Source: Nautilus pompilius
Taxonomy: Eukaryota > Mollusca > Cephalopoda > Nautilida > Nautilidae
NCBI GenBank assembly: GCA_018389105.1
Contig: JACATO010000598.1
Location: 558,001 to 622,000 of the forward strand
DNA: 64,000 nt
Direction of reading: 5' to 3'
The position numbers and the translations under genes are program-made. Below the pieces are notes generated by a model. The model had not been told where the DNA came from. It searched no databases and saw only the letters and a list, made by a program, of their open reading frames with translations. Below are positions 26,701 through 41,700 of this stretch, in pieces (the stretch's first letter is position 1; each line of letters starts with the position of its first letter).

Positions 26701-29700
26701 AACAAGACTATTCAGGGCACTCTTGACTAGTTCTTGCAGTGCATTGAAAATCAACAGGAAGAACTTGAATCATCTGCTGGAGAGCCTCAGCTGTCAATGT
26801 AGTCTCATCCTTTTCCTCTAACCTCCACCTCTGGCTTATCAAGCACATCAATGTCACCCATCAGGTAAATAAATTTTTTTGTTTTTTCTTTACATTAGTA
26901 TCAATTAAAGTGTATAGATTTATTTAAAAGAATGTAAATATGTTGAACTATCGAACAACTTATTGTATTCCTATGCACCAGTGTTATTAGCAACATTGTG
27001 GGGTTATTTATAGGGGTTTTAGGTCGTTTTTTAAAGTTTATTTGACTTAAGTCGCGAGTCTTGAAACAAATCAACGATGTATGACTGTACTACACAAATT
27101 ACTTTTTGTGGGAAAGAGAAAATCAGGCAGAGGTTACATTTTATATTGACATTAGATAATGGAGCTTCCATGACATCTATATAGTAAAATACTTTTGATG
27201 CATCTAATGCCTTGAGTATTACATGAGTACTTCTTTCAATAGCCAATTTTTACTTTTTCTATGCATTTTACAAAATGCTGAATAATACCAGATAATAAAC
27301 TAATATAATTTAATCTCATTCTTTTGTAAAATATCAGTGCTTTGATTTCTTATATTTTTATCTTTATTTACAAAGAAATCCCTGCGCAATGAGATAGCAA
27401 TTTTTTTTTTTTTTGCATGTCATATACAAATAAATACAGCAGCAAGACTGCCAGAATGGAAACTCATTCTAAAAGGTGGCTTTTTTTTTTAAAGATTTCT
27501 TGATATTAACATAACATTTAAGAATACATTTTGCATTCTGCAGCTCTTTAAGATAGTACCCAAAGTGCACAGACTACCTGCTGGAACAAATTTCTCCCCC
27601 CCCCCCTACCATTGTAAATGGGAACAAACTACTATGACATGCAAAATGTCTCTTAAAACCAACATTCTGCTTATGCATAGGTCTAGTAACCAACAAATCA
27701 AATCAACAGAGAAAAGATATCTGAACTTTGGTTCATTGCCCTTCTAGTGTATAGATTAAAATATGTCTGCAGTTAAGCTAGGAGGAGATAGGGTTTGAAA
27801 AGAACCATTGGATGTTGTTCAGTTTTTAAAAATATTTTACAAAATATTGAAGCAGCAGCAGATTTGTGAGAGTACACAGCATGAAATGATTTAAAAGAAA
27901 CTTAGGTCTTATAATAAAAAGTGAAATAGTCTCCTGAGGCTGAACAAAATTCAAATATTTTAAAAAATTCATTTATGATCACTTATTTTTCAACATTTTA
28001 TTGAGGCACCTCAGCGTAGTATCAAACTGGTGATTTTCAGCCAGGCCTCAGCTTTGTTCCAGTCTGCAGAAAATAAACTTTTCAATCCACTGGACAAAAG
28101 AATTTCTAATGTGGCTACTTCCTGGAAAGATATCCATTCAGTAATTATACATTACTGTTAATCAGAAAAGATATTCATTTAGCTTTGGTTTTATCTGCCT
28201 TTTTTTTTTTTTTTTAATAGTCATGCTAGGTAGTCTAAGGTGCAATGTGAAACTATCGGAATTTGACTTAAGCAGAAGTTGCATAAAAAGTTGTTTAGTG
28301 GTTTAAACGAAACTTATGATCATGCAGATACTTTTATTTTCTCCAGAAATGTCCTAGTTATGGAGATTTACTTTAATCATTTTCCATCAAGTAACTTATG
28401 GCAAATGAATGCCTTTTAACACCGCCTCCTGACCAGTAGTTCATCCGTTTCTTGAATTTGGCCTTTAATGGGTTTATTTTGGATGTAACTTGGCTTTTTT
28501 AAGGATAGTTTGCTTTCTCAAAAGATGGATGAGCATTTTGAAATTCGCTCTAGGCTGCATTCTCCATTATGGCTCCATTGGACTCCTCAAATATACGCAG
28601 CATGGTGAGGTGTAAGTCTCTTTGGCTTCCTGTCTTTTTTTTTTTTTGTTTATTGAAATGCATTTGAGTGTCGCGTATCTAGGCATCAAGGATATATTTG
28701 CAATAGTTTCTCTTGCATTCTACCAGGAACCATTTTCAGTGACTTGTCTTGAACCCCATCCAAGAACATAACATCAGCTTTCAAATCTTCAGTATATTTC
28801 TTACTGTATCCTTTACTCCAAGATGGTCGACAAGCCAACCTGGTTCAAAGTCTTTGGAACACACAATTCAATATCTCTATCAGGATTCACATTAATGTAT
28901 TCAACTTGATGTTGATGTATAGTGTATTAAATCCTGTTGTCCAGCAACTCCTTTGCAGGTGAGCTGATTTTACCTGCACAACAGAGCTGAACTGCCTCTA
29001 ACAAATTGAGCACTGTAATGAATCTTCCTCCATGTTAGCAAATGCTTCCATTGCATCAAGATTGGTTTGTCTCATCTTAATCCATAGTCATCGATGTGCT
29101 ATCTGGCCACCAAATATATTGCAATTTGTTATTGATCTAACAAACACTGTGCCAGATACAGCACTAGCACTCTGCGTATCATCCACATCAATAATACATC
29201 CCTCATTTTATCCACATTGTCGTCGTCTTCATCATCAGAAACAGGCACCTCATCATTAGCTCTACCATCATTCACGTCTTCGGTGTCAATGCTAATTACT
29301 TTGCCCAAACCGATTCCTGAATACTCATAAATATGTACTCATTTACTGTCATGCTCAACACAGACCTTGTTACATAGAGTCACACACTTGGAAAGCTGCA
29401 AAACATGCCCATGTCCAGCTTGAAGTTGCTCCAGTTTATTTTGATTAAAGCAAACTGTTTCTGCAACTGAGTTTATATTTCTATTCAAATGTAGAGTTTC
29501 AATCAAATTTCATCAGTGATGACATTGTTACCCGTGTTGCAATACCTTGATACATTGCGATAGCAAAACGACCATCAAGAGGACCTCTGCCATCCTGAGT
29601 ATCTGTGCAGATGTAAGAAACTAGTTTCAACCCATGTTTAGCAACCACATTTATAAAATACGCTGGCTCCAGCTTTTGATAGTGCTTTGCACTGTCTGAT

Positions 29701-32700
29701 TGGACATAAATCATTTCTACTTCAGTGAAATCACAGCTGCTTCAAAGTAGGTCAACACTGCCAGCCAATCTTGTTTCGTGTCACCTGACACAATTTGGTC
29801 ATCATACATGATATGATGGTCATCCAAATTTTGCTCACTGGTTTGGATTGTATCTCATATAGACCATCATTCCATGTCAAGAATTTCCTTTTTTGCCATA
29901 GTGATCTAGTTTCTTCATGAAAGTACATCGCATCAACCTTCATCTTCAAATCCATCACAAAACATGCTTGTTTCCAGGTAGGAGATACTAGAATTCTATC
30001 AATACGAAACCGCTGGTTATAGATCCTATGTCCCATGTAGACTTTTTTAATCCTATCAATGAAATCTAAAAATTGCTCATGCTCCAAGTCAACCCTGTCC
30101 TTGATAAACTAGCAGATTTCAATCAGTTGATACTAAACTGCTATTGATATACAATGCTTAATCTACTGATGTTGAACTACGCTTTGACACATGGTTTCAA
30201 ACACTGATTTCATAAACGCTTCCAATGCATGAACTAACTTTCAGTTCAACAGCACAAGTAGTTGAAGTGGATACAGTGTGATTTATAATGTCAAAAGTAT
30301 CATACAATATGATCCCTGAAACACAGTCAACAGCTTTTCTCACTTTCATGACTCTGAATGTTAGAGCCTTTACTATTTTCAATAGTGGAGTAACTGATTT
30401 TAGCAATTGGATTTGGATATTTGTCCAAGTATGCTTGCACTATGAGTCTGGACAGCCATCTTCGAATCTGCTTTGGAAAATCCACTTCATTACCATCCAA
30501 CAAGATCTTTTCCATTTCCCAGGAGATCATCTGTACATTTAATTTGTGCAGTAAAAATTTAATAGATCTTTTCACTGACAATTCATTGTATCACATTACA
30601 GGTCATTTCAACAGCAAGTGCATTACCTTCAGCCTTGTATTTGAAATGTCACCTTGAAGTTGCTACATACTCTTCAATACCAAACATCTCTCAACAATTC
30701 TGACGTAAAGGTTTTGCATATCAGAGCCAGCAATACTAGCTTTTGAATATTCTGTTCAGGCAAACTGCTGATCAATGTCTTCATGTTCATCGATAGTTTG
30801 TCATCTGAAGTTCTCTCTCTCCCTCATGGGTTATTAGGTGCCCCAACAAATCAGGATTATGAAGATTTATCACCTCACAAAATCTATTATACTGACTGAT
30901 TCTTCCAAATCCATTATTGATATGGTCTCTCTTGCTTCTTTGCTGGGCACTCTGCATCCAATGTTGGCTGCTATTTGCAAAAATTGTCAAATATCTGATA
31001 CAGTTGGAATTGTTTGCTCCTCTGATTTCTCAAAGAGCTACTTTGTAAGTCCTGTTTTACATTGCCATTCAGTCTCTTCATCATCAATTTCTCTGTAAAT
31101 CTGTTCCGACTATCTTGGCTGTCGCCTTCTGATCAGTTGCCACCAACATGTGCACTTACTGCATTAAAAACAATTACAGCATTTAGCTCAATGGGAGGTG
31201 TATAAAATGGCCATTCTATAACACTTTTTTCTTGATTCATGAATGTGTAGAGCTGGACTGAGAGGCAGGATTATTTAGCTTTGGCAACAGCGCAATGAAG
31301 AAAACTCATTGGTTCCTGAAACTGCCAAATCCAATCAAAATTTAGGAAAATTTTTTATCCAATCATGTAATTCCAAAAATCTCACCTGTTGGGAGTTTCA
31401 TGCAACTAGTGTTAAATTGTCTCTTTTTTTGTAGCTAAGGAATTCACTTTATACAGTTGATAAAAAAATTCAGCCATGAGCTAAAAAAAAAGCTAAAACA
31501 TACCTTCAGTATAAACAATAGGGGCATTATCCTCAAGCACAGTGGTATGTACTTAGAGATAATAAATAAATAATCAGCTCTCAACTACACAGCATATGCG
31601 TACATTGAACTGAATGGCTTCATGTAATCTTCTGTTCAAGAAAAAAAGGAAAAAAAACTATACTGCCAAAGCAGTGCACAAAATTTGTCTACAAAGTTCC
31701 TGTTTCAATAAAAATGGTTATCCCGAGCTGTGTACACACTCAGTTATTCAAAGAAAAACCCACATCTTGATGTTGAGTCATGGATGTTATCAGCTGTTTT
31801 TGCTTGTAATCGGTAGGACTTGTAGCCAAATGCCATTGTGATGCTATTTGAGGTGGGCTGGTCTTGGCTGACACGTACAGATCTGGAAGCATTTATAGAC
31901 ACCTGCTTTCAGAATTAATAGCAGCAGTAACACCATGTTTCACATGCAGAATAGTTTCCATATACAAATTTATCAGCAGTTTATAAACCAGGAATTAGAA
32001 TAAAAATATGCATTAGATAACAAGTTTTGAGGTTTACTGTATTCTTTCTATATTAATTGATACTTTTAAGTCTGTAGGATATCTACATAACAAATCTCAA
32101 ATCTCCCAAATTAATTTTTTTATTTTTTGCTGATAAATATGCTGAATTTATTATCAGTGTGTTATTTTTTTTTTTGTTAAAAACAAATTTTATAAGTGAA
32201 CCATCAGACTTTCATCATAAGACTTGATTTTACAAACTTTGAGAAACATTTTAAAAAAAGAGAAGATATAATTTAAGTAGCACACCAGATTGTAAGGCAC
32301 AAGTGTAATAAAAACCAAAAGATTGTATGTAATACTGCACTAAATTTCCATGATACAGAAGTTTATATTATTCAAATATTACAATCCTTGTATTATTAAT
32401 GTTTAGATAAGTCTTTACTGATAAACAATGTTTGACATTCAAATGTATATTTAAAAAAAATCAAAGTTTGATAATAACTGATTTATTCAAGGATGAACTC
32501 ATCTGGATGCAAAGCATTGTCTGAATAGAAACTAGACAGTTATTTATACCAACAAGGTGGTGGAAGATGCCCAAACTACCTAGAGAATCTACGTTTGGAT
32601 TATATTTGCAGTTGTCAGTAGTTCTAATTAGCTGGTGGCAAATACCCAAACTAACCATCTCGTTTCTTTGATGTTTGAATACCTCAGGTGATTTAAATGC

Positions 32701-35700
32701 CTCTATTGGATTATTTATGTACTTTTTAAGCATTGTCTTTTCAGCAAATGTCTTTCTTGGCTACATTAATGCTGTGTAAGTTAGTAGGACATACAAACCT
32801 CGACTGCTCGGAATGGATCCTGCTGCTATACATGTAATAGCACCTATCATCAAGTAGAATATGATTGAACGGCGTCTGCCAAATCTGCAGTTTAAAAAAC
32901 ATCTTTCATTTTTTTCCTTCTTCCCTTTGAGCAATAATACAATCATGGCAACTGAATATAATTATATTTTCTGAAGATAAAAAAAAAAATTTTAATCATT
33001 TACATGTTAACTATCTTGTCACTAAAAGAAAAATACAAATGATAACAATAGTGTAAAGCAGATAATTGTAAAACTTTCACATGAAACAATGACAGACTTT
33101 TTTAATGATTTGGATTTTAAAATTATGCACAGAATTTGTCAGTTTCTTAAAACAGGTAGCTCTCTAGACTGGTTTCACTGTAATAAATGTTCAGGTAGGA
33201 TGTTATGCAAACACTTGAACAATCTGCTGTATATCGTAGGGAAAATTAACATTCTTAACTCAAAGGTTTCTGAATTTCCATTCCAAAATATATCCTGCAA
33301 TATTAGGAAACCATATAAGCAGTTTGAGGAAGGATATTCTCTAATTTTGATATAAAATGGTTGTAGTAATGCTTTGTTTGACATAGTATATACAAGCATA
33401 ATAATTTGACAATGACTTACTGTCTACTACTACTACACCAATATGATCAATTGTTCCCTAATTTTCCAATCTAAACAAATATTTTTCTTGGAAATTTTTT
33501 TTTTTTTTTTTACTATTTGCATGTAAATAATTGATTTAAAAAATGGATAGCCTTTCTAATGATTATTTGTATATGGAAGTTCCATTTTTTGTTATTTTAC
33601 ATGGCAATGTTTCAAATATACAAATCCAGTCTAGATAAATTACATGGGATACAGTTATTCTGTTCCAATTCCAAAAATCTGAATATCAGATTATTTAGTG
33701 TAATTCTAAGATGTAACAAAAACTGGTACATTATGGCTACAAATGATGGTTATGAATTTCTATGTATAACAAAAAATTTAATAAAAGGTAAAATTATTTC
33801 TACCTTGCATAAAATGTGATACAATTCCAGTGAGTCTGTGCTGTACTGACTGATTTGAAGCAAGATGGCTGCAAGAAAATAGTCTTAAGATATTTCCTCA
33901 TCTTCAACTAATTCTGGGTGTTCCATATATACACTTTTCTCTATAGCCTAGTAAACAAAAACGTATTGCTAGATGCAATTTTCGCTTTATGCTCCAGAGA
34001 TCTCAAACATCATACGGTACAGCAGCAGCACCGCTTCCACGTGAATAGCTGTTTAATCATCACCAACCCTTGTTACATGGAGAGTGGATGGGTTTGTGGT
34101 GTGCACCACGTCCTTCAACATGCCTCACAAGAAAAATATCTGGTGATGTGAGGTCTGGTCCACATTCTCCCATCTGCTTCCCAGTAAAGTGTTCATCTAG
34201 CAATCCTCGTAATCTTGTCTCACTAAAAAAATAAAATGTCAGAGGTCCACTGCTGCACTGTATCTGACATCTATTAACATTTCAGAAAAATTTCCATTTC
34301 CTCCTTCAAGAATTTGGTTTTGCAGATTTAGTATATTAGGCATGATCCCTACACAGTATGGAGGACTTAGATTATGTGTTTTGAACGCTGGTAATCTGAT
34401 GTGGGGAATGGGAGAGATTATCCATATTTTCTCTATCATCGTATTAATGAAATTAATCTGGTGTCAGGGCTAAAACTGTCAAAGTGTAAAGTTTCTTTTT
34501 TTTTTGTCATCTTTAAATAGCAAGGGATAAAATGTAAACATTCATATTTTATGTCCCCTGAATATTTGATCATTTATGTTATTTCTCACTTGTCAGTATT
34601 AATTAAGGTAAGCAGTTAGAGAAACTGATGAAGACATTAGAATGTTTTCCACGTGACAGGAACACACAAGACATGTCCCCATGTGTTCAGATCACTTGTT
34701 ACACACGCACACACGCGCGCGCACACACAGCAGAAGAAGAATCTTGACTTTCTATTTTATATCCTACACTAATAAAGCCAAAACAATAGACCAACACTGT
34801 ACAGTCACTTTAGTTTGGGATTGTACAGCTAAAGCAGATGATAAAAACATTAGTAAATTGTATTAAACAGCAACAAATACTTCAAAGATAAGGATATAGT
34901 TTGGTATTAAGTTTATCTTTAAGAAAACTGATAAATTTGAACACTGCAATAGCTTGTGCCAGCAATGCAGCCTTAAAAGCATTTTACACAAATTTAGCCA
35001 CTGAGACCAAATTCTTTACCAGATACTCTATTCACTTCTCTACTATACTTTATAGTTTATGAATTCATTAACATATCTGGAGAAGTAGAAGAACATTTCT
35101 AACTGATTTATACTTCATTAACATTAGACATGGAAAGATAATCTTGGATGAGCCCAATTTCTTCAAGTCCATTTTACTTGGAGAAAAGAAGGCATTCCAC
35201 TGACCTATAATTATCAGAGATTTTCTTTTAACCTAAGAATTTTTTCACTATATTATAATTCTATAATCTTGATTTCAAATACTTCCATTAGTTATGCTTT
35301 ATATGTCTATAAAGTACATCAGCTGTTTAATATTGTTACCCTTCCAGAGGTTGTTAAACAGTTAAATTCTAGAAAGAGAGACTTCATGTTCAACTTTCAA
35401 ATATTTGAATGATCTTTCTAACATTCTACTGCATATCAGATATATATTCAAAATGCGGTTGAACCAAGCTTTTGTTCATCAATGATTAGAGTTTAGCTTA
35501 TTAACTCAATTTTCAAATTATAATTATTACTTGAAAATGTAAATATGTATAGTTTAATGACAAAACAACCTCTTGCCAACCATATAATTTGTGTGCATGG
35601 AATAAAAAAGTTTAATTAAAGCTATTTCATTCAAAATCTCTACATTAATTAAAGCAAAACAAAAAAAATTTAAATCTGGAGATATTTCTACAAAACTAAT

Positions 35701-38700
35701 CTCACACCAATCTGTCACCTGTTTTTAACAAACGACTATTTCAAACTTCAAACTGACAAAAACATTTTAAAAATTCACTTTGTTAAAATTTTTTTTTAGA
35801 TTAATAAATCAATCCAATGTGTGGCTGTGAAAAATCTCTCCAATGTTTTTTATTTTTACTCTAGTAACTGTTTATTTTCATAGTTTAAAAATATTGCTAA
35901 TTATTTCCTCTTGAAACTATCAGGAGGCAAAGGGTTAAAAAAAAACCGGTAGGAAAGAGTGTGATTGAGTGAAGAAAATGTTAGTTTCTGCAAACTGCCA
36001 TCAGCCACTGAGTGCTGTGGATATAGCAGATACATGTGGAAGAACGGGGGACAAAGTCAGCCATAATGATACCAGGGTTTCAGAATTCTTGATTCTTCCA
36101 ATGTAAAGTTTGTCCAAAATGTGTCAGAACATTTTTTGGTCAACAACAAACTAAATTTGCTTTAAATCACAAATTCCACATAATAAAAGACCAAAGATTT
36201 TGTAACAGGATACAGCTTTGGGAATGAGTTCCAAATAGTCATGCTAACATCAAAGAAGAAACAGTATGGAGTTTTAATTTTATGTATTTATTATAAACTG
36301 ATTTTTAAGAAGTGCAGAAAAATCTTGGATCATCTAAAAAACTTATCTTTCTTGTATGTCAGTACTTACAAAACTATATATATACTACATCATCCCAGAT
36401 ATTATATAAAAAAACTTCTCAAAAAAAAAAAAAAGAAGAAGAAATGGGCCTATAAGCATGACACACTCAAAGTAAAAGGGTTAAATGTCATACTATTCAA
36501 CATTATATATTGAACAAATTTTTCATTAAAAAATGTTTTACTTACTAAAACTATATATTAAACCACCTCTAATTCCATCAAAATACATCCTTGAGGTATA
36601 TTTCCCTCATTTTTCAAGCAGAGATTCTCCTTGGACTTGGTTAAGAAAACTGATATTTGCTATGAGAACTTGGCTTATACTAAAGAATTTCCTTAAAATG
36701 CTAAAATATTAAAGGAGTCATATCCAGATGTACACATACCTGAAGTGATACAGTCAGCTATTTTTATGAAGTAAGATAATCTTGCACAAACAGCTTCAGC
36801 TGAAAAGGATTTCGAGACATTTCGTGTGGCCTCTACTGGTCTGACATCCATGAGACCAAACTTCAGCCATAAGCTGCTACAGTCAGTAACAGCCTCCAGT
36901 TAAGAATGGCCAGCTCCTTTTTTAATTTGAATATTTTAGATTGAACATCAACTGTTGTATTTTCAATAAATGCACAAATCTTGTATGAGTATTTTATTTT
37001 TGTTTGCTTGTTATTCTTGGCAAATTGTCACATTTGTATTTTTTATACAGAAATATTATGTCCTATAACAAAAAAAAAATTAATTTTTGTTTTCTGGGGA
37101 TGGGATCAAGTAAAGCCGAGGAATTCCCCACACCACAATATTTTTCTTGCAGTCAGCGTTGCTAATGGTGCAGGAGGTTCTATTCCACAGCTGTAAAGAG
37201 ACTAAGTTGGTTCATGCTACAAGCGACTTACCTTCCAGCAGCATAGATCACTGACAGGTAGGAAAAAAATTCGAACACTCCAGCAATAAACAGGTTCAGA
37301 TACTTGTTTCCCAAAAGATCAGAAACTTTGAAAGAAATTCCAAAATAGCCACAAGATGCTGTAAACCTAAAAGAGAGAGAGAAATGAATGAATGCAATTT
37401 ACAAGAATAGCTTTAACCTTTTATGAGAAGCACAATAGAACTGTATAGTAATAGGGAGATCATGAATCAGTATAGGTAAACACCCTTCAGATATTAGTTA
37501 CTTTTTATTACTTATAAAATTATTTAGCACAATTTTTTTGCTTTTTGTTGGGTTTTCTTGGTTAGCAAAGTTGATGGAAAAGATTCAGTTATAATGTAAA
37601 CCAACCTTGATAAATTCATTTCCTTAATAGCTGAAGATTCAATGAAAAATTGCAGAAAATATACAAACAAATAATAATAAGCCATCTAGAGATTAGAAAA
37701 CATTTTTATCCCTAGACTACATCAATTTCTAAATTTCAGCTAAAAATTTTCTGCCATTCAGCACATTCCTACCCTCAACACTATTTACCATTTTAAAAAA
37801 ATAAGTCAGTGCAGTAGTCCAGTGATTAGCCTGCTAAGAATGAGAACCTGAATTTTAATCCTTGTCAGCAGTGAAACTGAAGCTACGTTCCATTGCAGTT
37901 ATCTTGAATCAGATTTAATGCACTTTAGCAACTAGGCTATTGACCTCTTGTAGCCAATTTTGGTCCCACCTCCTGGTTATCCACCAGTGTCCACAGACGA
38001 TCTAATTAGAGCGGTTTAAATGGTTCTCATCATCAGTGTTTGGCTACCAGCTACTGGCTTGTTTGTGAGGGTGAAACTGCTCTCACACAATGGAAGCAGC
38101 TGCCACTGTAGTCCAAAGACAACCATGATGACATTATAGGTAAAGAAAGCAGGTTTTTTCAAACAAAATCTCCCAAAAAGAGAGAGAGAGAAAAGCAGAC
38201 TTCATTGTTAATCCTTTTAGATCCAGAAAGCTCAAAGTTTAATTTATATTAATCTCAAAGAAACAGTTCTAGAGTTGTTGTGAAATTGGGGCATACATCA
38301 GAATTTGCAGAGCAGGACTCTGAAGAGTCAGAATTTACAAAATTAATTTAAAAACAAATGACCAAAACCTACAACTGTTTTCAGAAGTAGCCATTTACAT
38401 ATCTCAGAACATTATACATAACATACACACAACTACTACAGGATTCTAATAACTTGTACATCTTTCATCTCACTGCTTTTTCAAACATTTGCTTTCAATA
38501 ATAAGTCCTCCATATAAATTTGTCTAAAATGTCTATCTTTTGTTTACTTTCATTGATAAAGAAATGTTTCTACAAGTTTTCCTTTACACCATTTTATATC
38601 AGACCATAATTTTTCTTAGTGCCGTATTATTTGAAATATCAACTTTCATAAAAAATCATCATCAGAAATTAGTGTATAGCATAAACTTGTTGCATTTGAT

Positions 38701-41700
38701 CATTTTTTAATAAAACTTTCTATGATCTCCACTTGTTTTCAATAAGATAATTTGGATTCTCTAAATCACATTTTATGGAAAAATAAAAACTCATTCGTTC
38801 AGCACCTGTTTCTATTCTTAGTCTCCTCAGGCATGGAACTTACAGGGTTTATGCTAATTACAGCAATGCTTCAAAGTCTGATGAAAGTTCTAACAACAAA
38901 CTGCGTATAAATCCCACATACCAGTTAAGAAACAAAATCAGACTTATTTTTCGCAGATTCTGAGTTCTGAGAATATCCGTTAATCCATGCTCTTTGGATG
39001 CTTGCTTCTTTATCATGGTCATTTCATTTTTCACCTCCTCAAATAGTTCCTTGGGTACATCTACTTTGTTTATGGCAGCAAATCTCTTCATTATCTTCTC
39101 TGCCTTGTCAAATTTTCCCCTAAGCAACAGCCACCTCAAGGATTCCGGTATAATTCTAAAAGAAATTTTTTTTAAATTATTCAATTTAAAGTTCTCTTCT
39201 GGCTCAATTCCAGACGACTCTAAGAAAACTAAGCCCTTGTTTTATATGATTACCATATTGCATGTAATGAGTCCTGATTAATTTCCAGAAAACTCTTATC
39301 GGGGACAGACCTGTAATTCTATTCATGCAATAAATTTGCTTTTATTTTCAGCATAAGCAAAAAGACCTATGAACCCAATAGATTCAAAAAATTCACCTTT
39401 GTCTTAAACCTGCCATTATGAAAGCAGATGAGCATGCCGCCATTGCAAATAAATTGACCATTCTAATAATGTTATGTGAACTAAAGCCTATGAACTTGTT
39501 CACCATTTTTTACTGACTTCCATTTAAACCAGCTCTGCATATTTTGTTCACTGTTATAAAACAGCTTATTATTAGAGACAACAAAGGATGTTGTGGCCAA
39601 CTGCAACTGAAGCCCCTTATGTCAATGTTTTTTTTCATACATGCAATACTTATGTGTTACATACATTTCCAAACAATATACTACTTTAAAGTTATGAAAG
39701 CAACTTTCCCAATTCAAAATAAAACAATATTTACTATTCAGGCCTACAATGTAATTTCTATTTGTTAGTAACTTGTAAACCTTTGCATTTTACTGGTCTC
39801 TATTTTAAAATGAGATCTAATCAAAACGAAAGTTCTACTTTACCATAGGGTTGTGCTCGCTCTCTCCAAAAACTTAATTTGACTTTCTGCAAAGTCCTTT
39901 AGAAAATCAGAGGTCACTAGGGACCACTTTAGCAAATTAATTATTCAATGTTGAGAGAAGAAACCCCTGGAAAAAGCTATTAGTTGCTTTAGAATTAAGT
40001 CTGTTGTAGCAGTAACTTGTAACTTACATGATGTAAGGCAGGGTTAAAAGACTAGGCAAGCTAATGGCCAGTTGAATGTAGCGCCAGTTTCTCAGAAAGT
40101 ATGCTATTCCAGCAAGGGTCATCACTGACACAGATATGAACAGTTCAACACCCGCTCCAGCATAAGCCCGATGTTTAGAAAGAAAAAGTTCCATCACCAT
40201 CACATAGGCACTAACCTGCAGCCCCTGAAATACATGCACATTAAAAAGACATCTTAGTCCTGGATAATCTTCTCAAACTAAAGACAATATCACCACTCAG
40301 ATCTTATTCAAATTAAACCTGAAGCCTTTCAAACAACTAAACAGACCTCATTCTCCACCATTAAAAAATTTATTCTTATTTATTATACTAAAATACTAAT
40401 TGCTGCTTGTACAAATTACCCAGACTTGGCTAAACAAATGTGATAAAACCAAGAACTGGGGATGTGTATTTTAATATAGATACAGCAAGTTGCACAACCC
40501 ATGAGGGAACAACCTCCATTCACCTACCCCATGCTTAAGGCTTTGATAGCCTGGCCATCTGGTGGTTTTGAATAAGTTTATTGCTTGTCTTGGCACAACA
40601 CCAAACATGAGAATGAATAGGGGAAATGCAGCAGAGCTACAGTGCATTGTTCTGTAAGCATAGAGAATCAGCTGCAACCTACATTCCTGTCTTTGCCTTC
40701 CACAAACGTCATCAGGAGATCCAAGCTTGGTTCATTTTGTCTTGTGAATGATAAACTATGGTATGAAACTTTTGGATTCTATATGCTGCACAGAGGACCA
40801 TAAACAGTGTGCACTCAATGTTGGTTCCATGACCAAACTACAAGGTTTCTGGGAGGCTGAATAAACCAAAGATACCCATGACACATTTGACAATCATCAA
40901 CACTTTTTGATCTGAGATTGGGATGGTATCAATCCACTTTGTGTAGTAGTCTTGCAAGAATAGGAAATATGTATTCCTGCTTGTTGGCATGGGGTGTTTG
41001 GATTACAACTACTACTAACAATTTCCTATCAGAACCTAATCAAAATAGGTAGCCTTAGGGGCTTTTCCAGTTTTGAGTTTATTTGTTTAACAACAATCAC
41101 ATCTGATGGTAATAGTGAACATCACACCATGCTGATCCAGAAAGCATTTCTTTTTTTACATCCATGCCAGGATTTTTTTTTACCCAAAAGTACCCAGCTG
41201 TGACGTGGTCACGACACAGTGCCAGCGATGTTACTTTTAGTATACAGGGCAGAACTGGAACTTCCACTTTCTCCTGTAAGAGCAGCAGCTAGAATTTCCT
41301 GAAAATAATGCTGTCCATGATTGCTGTCTGCTGGCACAGTTGGCTGTATCATCACAAGGGGGATCTGCACCAGTTGTTGTTTTCTAAGATTCTGGCAGCG
41401 GGTGTCCTGGTGGTGATCACTCCTTGAATTTGCACGTCCCTCACCTAGTCCCAGGCCAGCCTACATTTAAGGCCCTGTAGGTCCCGGTTCACACAGTTCC
41501 CTGACAGTGCATTCACATTTGAATTGGTGCACCCCCTTTCAGTATTTTATTTCAAAGGGTAACTCCTGGACTGCTAAGAATTAGTGGCCCAGTTTACCTT
41601 CAGTCTCTTTTTTTTCTTTTGGACAACCACTGCAACAGTTTGTGGTCAATGATCCATCTAAGATGTTTGAAATTGCTTGGAGTGGTCCGATTAAATCAAT

